Positions 25,696 to 34,018 of a DNA stretch of 64,000 bases are shown here, piece by piece. Position 1 is the first letter of the stretch, and each line of letters opens with the position of its first letter. Source of the DNA: JAPOXR01 sp965199765 (GTDB taxonomy: Bacteria; Pseudomonadota; Alphaproteobacteria; Rhodobacterales; Rhodobacteraceae); contig CBDATC010000001.1 in assembly GCA_965199765.1 (NCBI GenBank), positions 124,001-188,000 of the forward strand. The letters run 5' to 3'. The notes below the pieces were generated by a model that did no database searches, had not been told where the DNA came from, and was given only the letters and a program-made list of their open reading frames with translations. A program made the translations under genes and the position numbers.

Positions 25696-27258
25696 TCAGA
25701 AGCCCAAACCCCGATCTTCTGAAACATCCTGATCCTTGGTCTTCGGGGACGGCTTCCGCCAGCGCAGCAATCTAGCGGTGTTGGATTCCGGATCCACAAC
25801 CTCGGCTGGAGTCAGCCCTCTGCTGTCCCGCGCATTGATGTCGGCCCCAGCTTCCAGGAGCGTCTCCGCGATCTCCGGCCAGTCCTCCTCGGCTGCGATA
25901 TGCAACGGGGTCCGGCCCCGCGCGTCGCGGGCCCCGATTTCCTCTCCGGCTTTCAGACAGCCTCGGATAACCTCGACAGCGCCTTTCATCGCCGCCGAGT
26001 ACAGCCTTCCTCCCGCGGCGGCGGCGCACCAATTCTGCATCAATGGAATCGGCGTACGATAAACACCGGCTTCATCTGCTGATTCCTGCAGCAGTCCTTT
26101 GGCAATCATCAAGTTAAAGAAACCGGGCACATTCATACCCTCGGGAATCGAACAGGATTCATCGCCTGGCCGGTTGAGGGAGCGGATTAGCGCGATGCAG
26201 CGGCTTTTCTTAGCGCCGCGGACTCCGATCGCTTCCATGATCCGGCCGAGTAACATGTCTGGCTTTTCCAGCCCGTCACGTGCGCAAGAGGAATAATAGT
26301 CGGCGCGCCATGCGGACGAGCGCAGCCTCGCGGCAATCGGGTCGATCTTCGCCAGATCACCGTTCGGTTCCAGAATCAGCTCCTCGGCGACCGCCTGCAG
26401 CATGTTGTGAAGATGCTGCGGCCAACCGCAGCTCTCGCGCCAGATCAGCTTTTTCCAGTACTCCTCCGTTTTCGATTCCGTCCTGACCCCGTGCGCCTGC
26501 ATAAACTTATCCACCGACTCCCGCGTTTCCTCCTCCGAAAGGGATCCGAGATTGATGACGGCGCCACGCGAAAGCCGGGATATGCCGGCGCGGCTGAGAA
26601 CGTCCCGCGAATGGGCCAGCCCCGCATAGACCGGGATGATCGGCGCGGTCTGGTCTCCTTCGTGCAGCTTTCGGAGAATGCCTTGGGTGAAGCCGGTTTG
26701 CGGTGCGTTCTGAATTTCGTCAATGAAAAGAACAATCGGGCATTTGATTCTGCGAACACCGGCATCGTCCAGATCGTCCTGTCCGGGATCTCCTATGGAA
26801 ACGTCGACGCCGAGAATCGAGAAGCCCTTGAAGACAGAAACCAGTCTGCCCAGAGCGGACACGGAAAAAAGCCTTTCGTCGCGCCTCAAGGCGGCCTCCA
26901 GAGCCCGGGAGGAGCTCAAAGAATCCACTTGGATAGCGATGGCAGCCGGTTCTCTTTCTTTTTCTTCCGACCAATCCTGCTGAAGTTTGTCTATCAGCGA
27001 GGTTTTGCCTGCCCCCGGCGCACCTTGAATCAGCATGGTCGCACCGGCCGCCGGCTTGCTCGCGCCGCGTCCCTGGCGGTCCTGGACGTCTTCGATCCAC
27101 GCAGTTATCCGGTCGGTCTCCGCTTTTCGTCCGGCAAAAAAGCCGGTGAGATACCGATCTTTCGTGTTAGCGAATTTTTTAAGGTCTTCGAGGATGGATT
27201 TGCGTTCCGGAATCTCAGCCCTCCCGTTTGTCCGTTTTCCCCAAATCGGCGCAGGCAT
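25696..27258 (-). CDS. AAA ATPase with C-terminal ankyrin repeats
   Basis: About 520 residues from the probable start. An ORC/STAND-like AAA module has Walker A GAPGAGKTSLIDK, Walker B CPIVLFIDEIQNAP and a sensor-type segment PIIPVYAGL. A helical middle region follows, then two ankyrin repeats (GRTPLHIAAEEDWPEIAETL and the next, starting GADINARDSRGLTP) close to the C terminus. The frame is open up to 27408, but the first 50 residues are cysteine-rich and unlike the rest; the ATG at 27258 has AAAGGG upstream and is close to where homology with the dead copy begins. Function unknown: an accessory protein, possibly regulatory or in defence. Confidence 0.78.
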   Translation of the reverse strand: MPAPIWGKRTNGRAEIPERKSILEDLKKFANTKDRYLTGFFAGRKAETDRITAWIEDVQDRQGRGASKPAAGATMLIQGAPGAGKTSLIDKLQQDWSEEKEREPAAIAIQVDSLSSSRALEAALRRDERLFSVSALGRLVSVFKGFSILGVDVSIGDPGQDDLDDAGVRRIKCPIVLFIDEIQNAPQTGFTQGILRKLHEGDQTAPIIPVYAGLAHSRDVLSRAGISRLSRGAVINLGSLSEEETRESVDKFMQAHGVRTESKTEEYWKKLIWRESCGWPQHLHNMLQAVAEELILEPNGDLAKIDPIAARLRSSAWRADYYSSCARDGLEKPDMLLGRIMEAIGVRGAKKSRCIALIRSLNRPGDESCSIPEGMNVPGFFNLMIAKGLLQESADEAGVYRTPIPLMQNWCAAAAGGRLYSAAMKGAVEVIRGCLKAGEEIGARDARGRTPLHIAAEEDWPEIAETLLEAGADINARDSRGLTPAEVVDPESNTARLLRWRKPSPKTKDQDVSEDRGLGF

Positions 27259-27603
27259 TGCCAATATAGGTTGGAACCCTTTGTAAAGGCAAACCGTGCG
27301 GCGAAGACAGCATGCAAGCCGAAAACTAGGCCCGTCGCCATTACAACCGTTTGCCATCCAAGCGATGGATGCGTCAAAGAAACCGCGATCGTACGTTGGT
27401 TGAAACATCCCTTATAACAGGCTCTGGCGGCACGCTTGGTTAACTATTGTCTGCCGGAAAAGTCGTTCGGTCGTTCAAAGCCTTACCGTGCATGGAATTT
27501 TCTGCAGTTTGTGATTGCGAAGACTCGGAAGATATGGCGTAAAAGCGGAAGATTCGCTCAGATTTTGTGTCAAATAGGCGAATCTTCAACTTAGAGTGAT
27601 GCC

Positions 27604-28134
27604 ATGGGAACCACATTCGAGAAAAATCTTCAACTGTTTCATGTTCCGATCGAGGAACTTCCGATCAACGAGCGGTCGCGGGACGACATTCCCCGTCTGC
27701 TGAGCGGCCTGAAGGCGCTTTACTGCGACGAGCAGTCCCGTCAGGCGGTTTTGGCTCACATGGAGGCGAAGCATTCGGAACGGGCCAGCCTTGAGAACGG
27801 CCGTCCGGACATGAGTTTCCGGCAGGTTCCTGCGCCGGGCATTTTGAAGCAGGGGCTCAACCGCGGCTTTGACCGTCTTGAGGAGATGTGCAGGCATGCC
27901 GAAATCCGGATCATGCTGCAGTGTCCGGATTGCCATGATCAGTTCAAGTCTCCCCGGATCGCGCACAATCTGACGGAGCTTCTCGACGAGGAGACGCTTC
28001 GGTTCGTCAACAGTAAAATCATGCAGCTCGGTCACAGGATCGTGAAGCGCCGCGGTCCGGTCGATGTGAAGGCGGATTCGTTTGTTGTGGAGACTGATGT
28101 CGAACATCCGGTCGACCACCGTCCGATTCCCTGA
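27604..28134 (+). pseudogene. ISNCY-type transposase, N-terminal fragment
   Basis: This 176-residue frame matches the first 40% or so of ISNCY-type transposases: the PIEELPINERSRDDIPRLLSGL opening (in pieces), NGRPDM, GLNRGFDRLEE, and VKADSFVVETDVEHPVD, which aligns with the usual CDSFVVETDVHYPTD around the first catalytic aspartate. It then goes out of frame: the next frame continues SLIKKVRETLLD, like the family's helix. The rest of the enzyme is missing and the sequence switches to an ISAs1-type remnant near 28197. Dead fragment, though it still looks like a gene. Confidence 0.75.
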
Positions 28135-28196
28135 TCAAAAAGGTAAGGGAGACTCTTCTTGATCCGCCGGAACCGGGGAAACTGATCGGTCGAGAT

Positions 28197-28552
28197 CCGG
28201 AACCACAGGTTAGGCCACGTCGCTTCCGACGAAGACCCCTGCCTGACCGGAAAAATGCACGTGCCGTTCATAACGCGGCCTGCGACAGCATCGCGCCCGC
28301 GCTCACATTGCGGCGGAGCCGCAAAGTCGCACAAACAAGACGGACCTCTCCGCGTTCTGAAATATCCTGCCAAATCAGTGTTCGAACATCCCGAACCAAG
28401 CGGAACAGGCCCGATCCGCGCGTCTGAAACCAGCCGCAGGCCGATCGGCGAATGAAAGACCGGCCAGCATTCTCCCGAAACAGCCAAGCCGGGCGAATTC
28501 CGTGCCGAGGGTCAACCAGAATGTCTGGACATTATGTCAAGAATGGGAAAGT
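28197..28552 (+). pseudogene. 3' remnant of an ISAs1-type transposon, copy A
   Basis: The segment is a diverged direct repeat of 30084-30420. Its start translates as NHRLGHVASDED, which aligns with the NHRFGDVAFDED of copy B and the NRLHWVRDVTFxED motif of ISAs1 transposases. A later stretch reads DSIAPALTLRR. Both copies share a block ending GAACATCCCGAACCAAGC and GAACAGGCCCGATCCGCG, and finish with the 44-bp repeat (28509-28552 here). The 5' part has been replaced by the ISNCY fragment. Confidence 0.75.
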
Positions 28553-28574
28553 TCCGCCGGAGCATCGAATTTAC

Positions 28575-28604
28575 TTGACACGAAGCTGGAAATCCCTCTA
28601 TGTG
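28575..28604 (+). promoter_or_regulatory. Possible promoter for the NHLP peptide gene
   Basis: A perfect TTGACA at 28575-28580 is followed after 18 bp by TATGTG at 28599-28604. It lies 22 bp beyond the end of the transposon remnant and about 100 bp before the peptide ATG. The -10 match is only partial, so this is tentative. Confidence 0.4.
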
Positions 28605-28700
28605 TTCTCACGACCGCGGCGCGGCGGTTCCGCCGCATGTAAATTGAAGCTGCGGTCATGAGGTGAATGCTGACGTTTCGTTAAAGAAAGGAAACAGACC

Positions 28701-28955
28701 ATGAAAACCGTTGCGCAAATGACGGATCATTTGATTGAGAAGGCGGCTGCCAGCGAGCAGTTCAGGACACAGCTGACCACAGACCCAAAAGGAATCGTTA
28801 AACAGGAGTTCGGAATCGACGTGCCCGATGAGGTCACCCTTCACGTGCACCAGGACGATTCCACCACCTATAACCTGGTGCTCCCGGCGAGCACTGAGAT
28901 CAGCGAAGAGCAGCTGGCGCAGGTCTCCGGCGGTTACAACTTCATTAGATTGTAG
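28701..28955 (+). CDS. NHLP-type RiPP precursor peptide, short core
   Basis: An 84-residue peptide of the nitrile-hydratase-leader-peptide family, used as leader for post-translationally modified peptides. The signatures are the N-terminal amphipathic helix, LTTDPKGIVKQEFGIDVPDEV, then THLV-like YNLVLPAST and ISEEQLAQVSGG; the residue runs fit the family throughout. The Gly-Gly at 77-78 is the usual export and cleavage site, after which only YNFIRL remains. AAAGGAAA lies 8 nt before the ATG. No maturase, cyclodehydratase, lanthionine synthetase, or C39-peptidase transporter is in the window, so it is an orphan here. It lies between two dead transposons. Confidence 0.82.
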   Translation: MKTVAQMTDHLIEKAAASEQFRTQLTTDPKGIVKQEFGIDVPDEVTLHVHQDDSTTYNLVLPASTEISEEQLAQVSGGYNFIRL

Positions 28956-29399
28956 TTCAAAAAATTACTCAGGGGCAAAAGTCGCGGTCGGACGATGCCG
29001 GTCAATCGCTCAACGCAGAGACAGCCGAGTCTCTTTCAAAATAGGCCGCGAACCCGGGTTTCTGAGAGGAAAATCGAGGGCGGGATTCTCCCGCCCTAAC
29101 ACAAAGCTCCAGATGGTCCAGGTGCTGCAAGGCTGAATTTTTGCCAACGTTTCTGTTTTCGGCCTTTTGTCAGGAGAATGAGAGCGGATACGGACACATG
29201 CCTGAGCGCTCCGTCGTATTTCCGCGTTTCCGGCGTTAAGGTTCGTTTAGCATGGCCTGAAGAGCGGTGCCGCCGGGACAAAACCTGTGGACCGGCATCA
29301 TTATCCGGGTTTCTGTGGGTTTGCCGGCCACGGGCTCCGCTGTGTTTTCGAATGGCGGGGAAAGGTGGGTCAGCCGCGCGGCAGCGGATCTGATGGAGC
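28956..29399. other. Non-coding stretch after the peptide gene
   Basis: No gene can be supported. It contains a perfect 9-bp hairpin at 29077-29097 (AGGGCGGGA, loop TTC, TCCCGCCCT). There is no T-run after it on the plus strand; on the minus strand it is followed by CGATTTTCC. It is 120 bp behind the peptide stop and might end that transcript. Confidence 0.5.
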
Positions 29400-30145
29400 C
29401 GGAAGAGGGATAAGCAGGTTCAGTTTTCCCGTCTGCATCTGAGCGTCAACAACATGCGCTTCTTTATTCTCGGGAAACCGGAGAGTTTGCAGAACCTCGC
29501 AGCTTGCGCGCTCGCGTCGATGAAGCGGCATCTGAACGGCGGCTGGCAGCGGGCCTTCGGCCACGGTCCGCTGTTGGCAGAGACTTTCACCGATCCTACG
29601 AAATTCAATGTTCATATGTATTCCGCTGCGGGCTGGAAGGCTCTGGACCGGGTCAAGGGCTTCGCCCGATCGAACAGTCGATACACCGAGCCGAACAAAA
29701 TCACCTAAGTGATCCATGTCAGTCCGCTGCGCCGCAGGGCCGGCTGCGTCATCACGGTCGACGCGCTGCACACAGTCAAAAGCACCGCCCAAGACGTTCG
29801 AAACGTTCAACACAATCGACTGGTAAACCAGCCGCTTCCGCGCGTTTCAAGAGGATGACGACAAAGTGCATCGCTGCATCGAAGGCGCAGTATCTAAGCC
29901 ATGATGCCCGGCCTGACCAAACATCCGGATGTAGCGCAGATCTTCCACGTCGTGCGCGAACGCGACGAGTGAATTTCGGCAAGAAGAGCATCGAGACGGC
30001 ATACGGCATCACTTCCGTTTCCGAAGACCGTGGCGCGCTGGAAAAGCTGCCCGCTTGGAACCGGGACACTGGCCGGTCGAAAACCGGAACCACAGGTTCG
30101 GCGACGTTGCTTTCGACGAAGACGCATTCCCAGCCCGCAACTGAA
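29400..30145 (+). pseudogene. Decayed ISAs1/DUF4338 transposase, copy B
   Basis: The coding sense can be followed across several frames. First a DUF4338-type stretch: FSRLHLSVNNMRFFIL, LASMKRHLNGGWQRAFGHGP, LLAETFTDPTKF. A stop follows, then VITVDALHTVKSTAQDV, the ISAs1 catalytic motif, then HPDVAQIFHVVRERDE, a stop, GKKSIETAYGITSVSEDR and finally NHRFGDVAFDEDAFPARN. These appear in the right order for one ISAs1-type transposase with the DUF4338 domain, but with frameshifts, stops and at least one internal deletion (DUF4338 joined almost directly to VDALHT). The 263-codon plus-strand frame here is an artefact of the decay. Confidence 0.82.
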
Positions 30146-30420
30146 TCGCGCTCAAACCGCGGCCGAGCCGCAATGCCGCTCAAACAAGGTGACCCTCTCT
30201 CCGTTTTGGAACCCCAAGCCATAGCGGCGTCCGAACATCCCGAACCAAGCAGAACAGGCCCGATCCGCGCTCAAAAAACCGGAAAGCGCACCTGAAGTCA
30301 TATGTAGTACGAAAGACCGATCAAATTCTGTTGAATTGCCTATTGAACTGCCAAACCGGGCGAAATCCCGCTCCGAGGGCCGATCAGAATGTCTGGACAT
30401 CATCTCAAGAATGGGAGAGT
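30084..30420 (+). repeat. Direct repeat, copy B, with 44-bp end
   Basis: This is the partner of 28197-28552, in the same orientation. The two share the transposase C-terminal coding region and an end sequence; the last 44 bp (30377-30420) match the copy at 28509-28552 at 38 of 44 positions by my count. The two copies bracket about 1.5 kb containing the NHLP peptide gene. Confidence 0.78.
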
Positions 30421-30686
30421 CCCGTTTTGGAGGACTTGGGTGTTTCTTGACTTCTCATTGGTGTGACAGGTCAGTATTCGTGAACTGCCGACGTTGAGAC
30501 TTGGTTGCTTCTCAACCTAATGAACGGATTGCTCTGCCATTCAAGCGATCCCTAACGGCAGTTTGAAACTCCGACGCGAACATTCCTCAAACTTGCGACA
30601 CAAAGCATCAAGCGATATCGTGGGAATTCCGCTCGCGGATCATGGCACCTGCAGAGGAATGAGCAGTCTAGGTGCTCGAAATCAAA

Positions 30687-30760
30687 TGGAGGCGAGTACC
30701 GGATTTGAACCGGTGTACACGGATTTGCAGTCCGCTGCGTAACCACTCCGCCAACTCGCC
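30687..30760 (-). tRNA. tRNA-Cys (GCA)
   Basis: The reverse complement starts GGCGAGTTGGCGGAGTGGTTA, has anticodon GCA in CTGCAAA, a T arm GGTTCAAATCC and a 3' acceptor strand ACTCGCC with discriminator T and encoded CCA. The acceptor stem pairs perfectly over 7 bp. The 3' end faces the accessory island, 266 bp from its last recognisable element. Confidence 0.95.
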
Positions 30761-30801
30761 TGTATTATTTGGTTATGTAGACCCGCGCTGCAAATATTGC
30801 A

Positions 30802-33294
30802 ATGTCGCTGATTCAGATCCAGTCCGATAAAGTTTTTCTTATTCTTTCAGACCATAGCTGCATGCACTCGCCAATCAAACCTCTCCCACTGCTCGACAAA
30901 CCGTTCAGCGCTTGGTTCGAGCAAAAGGGTTGGATTCTGCGGCCGCACCAAGAGGAAATGATTCGCTGCTCGGACAGTGCGGCACTCCTGCTCGTCGCAC
31001 CGACCGGAGGCGGAAAAACACTGGCCGGATTTCTACCCAGTCTTATTGAACTGCAGCATCAGCCGACAAACACGCTGCACACATTGTACGTATCACCGCT
31101 TAAAGCATTGGCCGCAGACATTGAGCGGAATTTGAAAATCCCCGTAACAGAAATGAATCTGCCAATTCGCATTGAAACGAGAACAGCTGATACCAGTCAA
31201 TCCGTACGCAAACGACAACGCTTAGAACCGCCGCAAATACTCCTGACCACACCGGAATCACTGGCGTTGATGCTCAGCTATCCGGAAGCTGCTACGATAT
31301 TCGGTGATCTGCAGCGAGTGATCTTTGATGAGATCCATGCTTTATCCGAATCAAAGCGCGGAGATCAGCTGATGCTTTGTGCCGCTAGGCTGCAAAAGTT
31401 TTCTGCCTCCCTGCGACGCGTCGGACTATCAGCGACCATCCGCTCCCCCGAACGTATCATCGACTTCATGGCATACGGTAAGACGGAATGCAGGCTTATT
31501 CACGCAAAAAGCGGAACTGCTCCTGAAGTAAAGATGCTCTATACAGCTGCTCCGCCGCCCTGGAGCGGCGGGGGCGCTCTCTACGCAGCCCCCGACGTGC
31601 TCAAAGAAATCACCAAGGCCCGCACTGCACTTGTATTCATAAACACTCGGGCGCAGGCAGAAATCTTCTTTCAGGCTCTATGGCAGGAAAATTCGGAAGG
31701 CCTGCCTATAGCGATCCATCATGGTTCGCTCTCCCGTGAAGCACGTTCGAAAGTCGAAAGCGCTATGCTGGAAGGCTCTCTCAGAGCCATTGTTTGCACC
31801 GGCACACTGGATCTTGGCATTGACTGGGGTGATGTGGACTTGGTCATCCAAGTTGGAGCACCGAAGAATGTTAAGCGACTCGTTCAGCGCATCGGTCGAT
31901 CCAACCACCGCTATGACACTCCCTCCAAGGCATTGATCGTACCTGCTAACCGGTTCGAGGTAATCGAATGCAGAGCCGCTTTAGACGCGATTCGCGCCGA
32001 TGAGCTGGATGACGAAATCAGACTGCCCGCGCCAAGAGATGTGTTGTGTCAGCACATCATGATCATGGCTTGCTCAGCTCCATTCGACGCCGACTGTCTT
32101 TTTTATGAAGTTACGCAGGCTGGCCCATATAAGAACCTGTCACGAGAAGACTTTAATCAGTGCCTCCAATTCTGCTCGGATGGAGGATACGCACTCAGAG
32201 CATACGACCGCTGGAAAAGACTTATGCAAAATTCCGATGGTCAATGGCAATTGAGAGACCCTCGTCTTGCCCATTCCATTCGCATGAATGCCGGAACAAT
32301 CGTCGAATCCGAGAAGTTGAAAGTCAGATTGTCAAAACGGGGCAAAGGGCGGTTCCTTGGCGAAGTCGAAGAATATTTTGCTGCCACTCTAAGACCGGGA
32401 GACAGCTTCTTAATCGGCGGAGAAATCGTCCGGTTTGAAGCGATGCGCGAACTTGAGGTCGAAGTCAGCCGCACGCGCGGCAGGAAACCGCGGGCCGCAG
32501 TCTTCAGCGGAACCAAATTCGCATCAACCATGCTGCTGTGCAATCGCGTGCTGGATATTCTTCAACAAAGGAGCTGGCCGGATCTTCCTGATCACATCGG
32601 CGAATGGCTTGCCACTCAAAAGCAGGTCTCAGCCTTGCCGCGGCCCGACCGGATGCTGGTCGAAAGCTTCCGGTTCAACGAGAAAGAATTCACCTGCTTC
32701 TACGGCTTTGCAGGTCGAAACGCACAGCAAACGCTCGGTCTGATCCTGACGATGAGAATGGAAGAGGCGGGCCTCAAACCACTTGGACTTGTGTCCAATG
32801 ACTACGCGGTTCTGATCTGGGGGCTGGAACCAATCCGAGACCCAAAAATCCTGCTCTCGCGCCAAAGAGTGCTTGAAGGCTTGGACGTATGGCTGGCAGA
32901 AAGCGCCGTTATGAAACGGACGTTCCGCGGGATTGCAACAATCGCCGGCTTAATCGAAAGAAATCTGCCCGGAAAGCGGCGGTCAGGACGTCAAATGACG
33001 CTGTCCACTGACACAATCTACGATACTTTGCGGAAATTCGACCCCAACCATATTTTGCTTTCAATCACCAAAGAACAGACGATGAGCGGGTTGATTGATT
33101 TCAGCCGCATCGAGAATATGTTCGAACGGTTGGGAACCAGGATTGAACATGTTCAATGCCCCGGCGTAACTCCTTTTGCTGCCCCTCTCCTTCTCGAAAT
33201 CGGAAGCGTGCCCGTTGTCGGCGAAGCGGAGGACTTTCTGGTTCGGGTTGAATCCGAAAAAGTTCTTGCCGAAGCGAAACTGACGCATGTCTGA
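30802..33294 (+). CDS. Ligase-associated DEXH helicase (Lhr-like)
   Basis: An 830-residue superfamily-2 helicase of the type found with ATP-dependent DNA ligase and PdeM in bacterial DNA-repair operons. Motif I is APTGGGKTLAGF, motif II FDEIHAL, motif III GLSATIRSP, and motif VI LVQRIGRSNHR. The C-terminal half carries the winged-helix and Lhr-core domains. The ATG at 30862 starts the protein at the family's typical place and would remove 20 residues; neither start has a good ribosome site. The stop overlaps pdeM by 8 bp. The ligase and exonuclease partners are not in the window. Confidence 0.88.
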   Translation: MSLIQIQSDKVFLILSDHSCMHSPIKPLPLLDKPFSAWFEQKGWILRPHQEEMIRCSDSAALLLVAPTGGGKTLAGFLPSLIELQHQPTNTLHTLYVSPLKALAADIERNLKIPVTEMNLPIRIETRTADTSQSVRKRQRLEPPQILLTTPESLALMLSYPEAATIFGDLQRVIFDEIHALSESKRGDQLMLCAARLQKFSASLRRVGLSATIRSPERIIDFMAYGKTECRLIHAKSGTAPEVKMLYTAAPPPWSGGGALYAAPDVLKEITKARTALVFINTRAQAEIFFQALWQENSEGLPIAIHHGSLSREARSKVESAMLEGSLRAIVCTGTLDLGIDWGDVDLVIQVGAPKNVKRLVQRIGRSNHRYDTPSKALIVPANRFEVIECRAALDAIRADELDDEIRLPAPRDVLCQHIMIMACSAPFDADCLFYEVTQAGPYKNLSREDFNQCLQFCSDGGYALRAYDRWKRLMQNSDGQWQLRDPRLAHSIRMNAGTIVESEKLKVRLSKRGKGRFLGEVEEYFAATLRPGDSFLIGGEIVRFEAMRELEVEVSRTRGRKPRAAVFSGTKFASTMLLCNRVLDILQQRSWPDLPDHIGEWLATQKQVSALPRPDRMLVESFRFNEKEFTCFYGFAGRNAQQTLGLILTMRMEEAGLKPLGLVSNDYAVLIWGLEPIRDPKILLSRQRVLEGLDVWLAESAVMKRTFRGIATIAGLIERNLPGKRRSGRQMTLSTDTIYDTLRKFDPNHILLSITKEQTMSGLIDFSRIENMFERLGTRIEHVQCPGVTPFAAPLLLEIGSVPVVGEAEDFLVRVESEKVLAEAKLTHV

Positions 33295-34018
33295 TCTTCA
33301 ACGGCACGAATCTGCCCAACGCAGCGAATTGAAATGGGAGTTTATGGGCGAAACCGTGGTTTTCCGCTCGTTGGGCTCCTTGTATTTGCCCCAGCGGAAT
33401 TGTCTGGTTGTTTCAGATTTGCATTTGGGAAAATCAGAACGCCATGCGAGGCTTGGAGGTTCCCTTTTCCCGCCCTTTGAAGCGCATGAAACGCTCGACC
33501 GTCTTGAACAGGACTTAGAAGACACCAAAGCAAAATGGCTGGTCTTTTTGGGCGACAGTTTTGATGATGACGAGGCGGTTAACAATTTGCATCCGAAAAT
33601 CCATTACCGAATCCAAGACCTTGTCTCAGGTCTGCGATGTTTCTGGATTGCTGGAAACCATGACGATCAACCAATCCCATTCACCGGCAAGTTCACACAT
33701 GAATTGAATTGGCCGCCGCTTTCCTTCCGACACATGGCGACTCTGACTGGACATGGCGAAATTTCGGGCCACTATCATCCCAAGGCGAGTGTGTCCGCAA
33801 AGGGCCGGCGAATCAGCCGACCGTGTTTCCTTGTCGACAGAAATCGGATCATCATGCCTGCGTATGGAGCCTACACCGGAGGACTTTCCTGCCATGCGCA
33901 ACCATTGCGCCAACTCATGCGCAACGAGGCCATCGCCGTATTAACCGGACTTCATCCAACACCTATTGCGCTCGCAAGCAAAAATTCGCGGTTGATGGGG
34001 AATCATCCAAGACGCTGA
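33287..34018 (+). CDS. pdeM: Ligase-associated metallophosphoesterase PdeM
   Basis: A 243-residue calcineurin-like phosphoesterase. The metal-binding motifs are in order: VVSDLHLGK, FLGDSFDDDE, IAGNHDDQ, and GHYHPKA. Such proteins accompany the Lhr-type helicase in ligase-associated DNA-damage response operons and are annotated as endonuclease PdeM. Translation start overlaps the helicase stop, so the two are one operon. The 3' end overlaps the convergent folD by 16 bp. Confidence 0.88.
   Translation: MSDLQRHESAQRSELKWEFMGETVVFRSLGSLYLPQRNCLVVSDLHLGKSERHARLGGSLFPPFEAHETLDRLEQDLEDTKAKWLVFLGDSFDDDEAVNNLHPKIHYRIQDLVSGLRCFWIAGNHDDQPIPFTGKFTHELNWPPLSFRHMATLTGHGEISGHYHPKASVSAKGRRISRPCFLVDRNRIIMPAYGAYTGGLSCHAQPLRQLMRNEAIAVLTGLHPTPIALASKNSRLMGNHPRR

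Noticed and set aside
28032..28487. 151-codon minus-strand frame
   Set aside because: It is antisense across the ISNCY fragment and the ISAs1 remnant and has no recognisable domain.
29504..30295. 263-codon plus-strand frame in the island
   Set aside because: The family motifs of ISAs1/DUF4338 transposase are spread over several frames in this stretch, so the long frame is accidental in a decayed gene.
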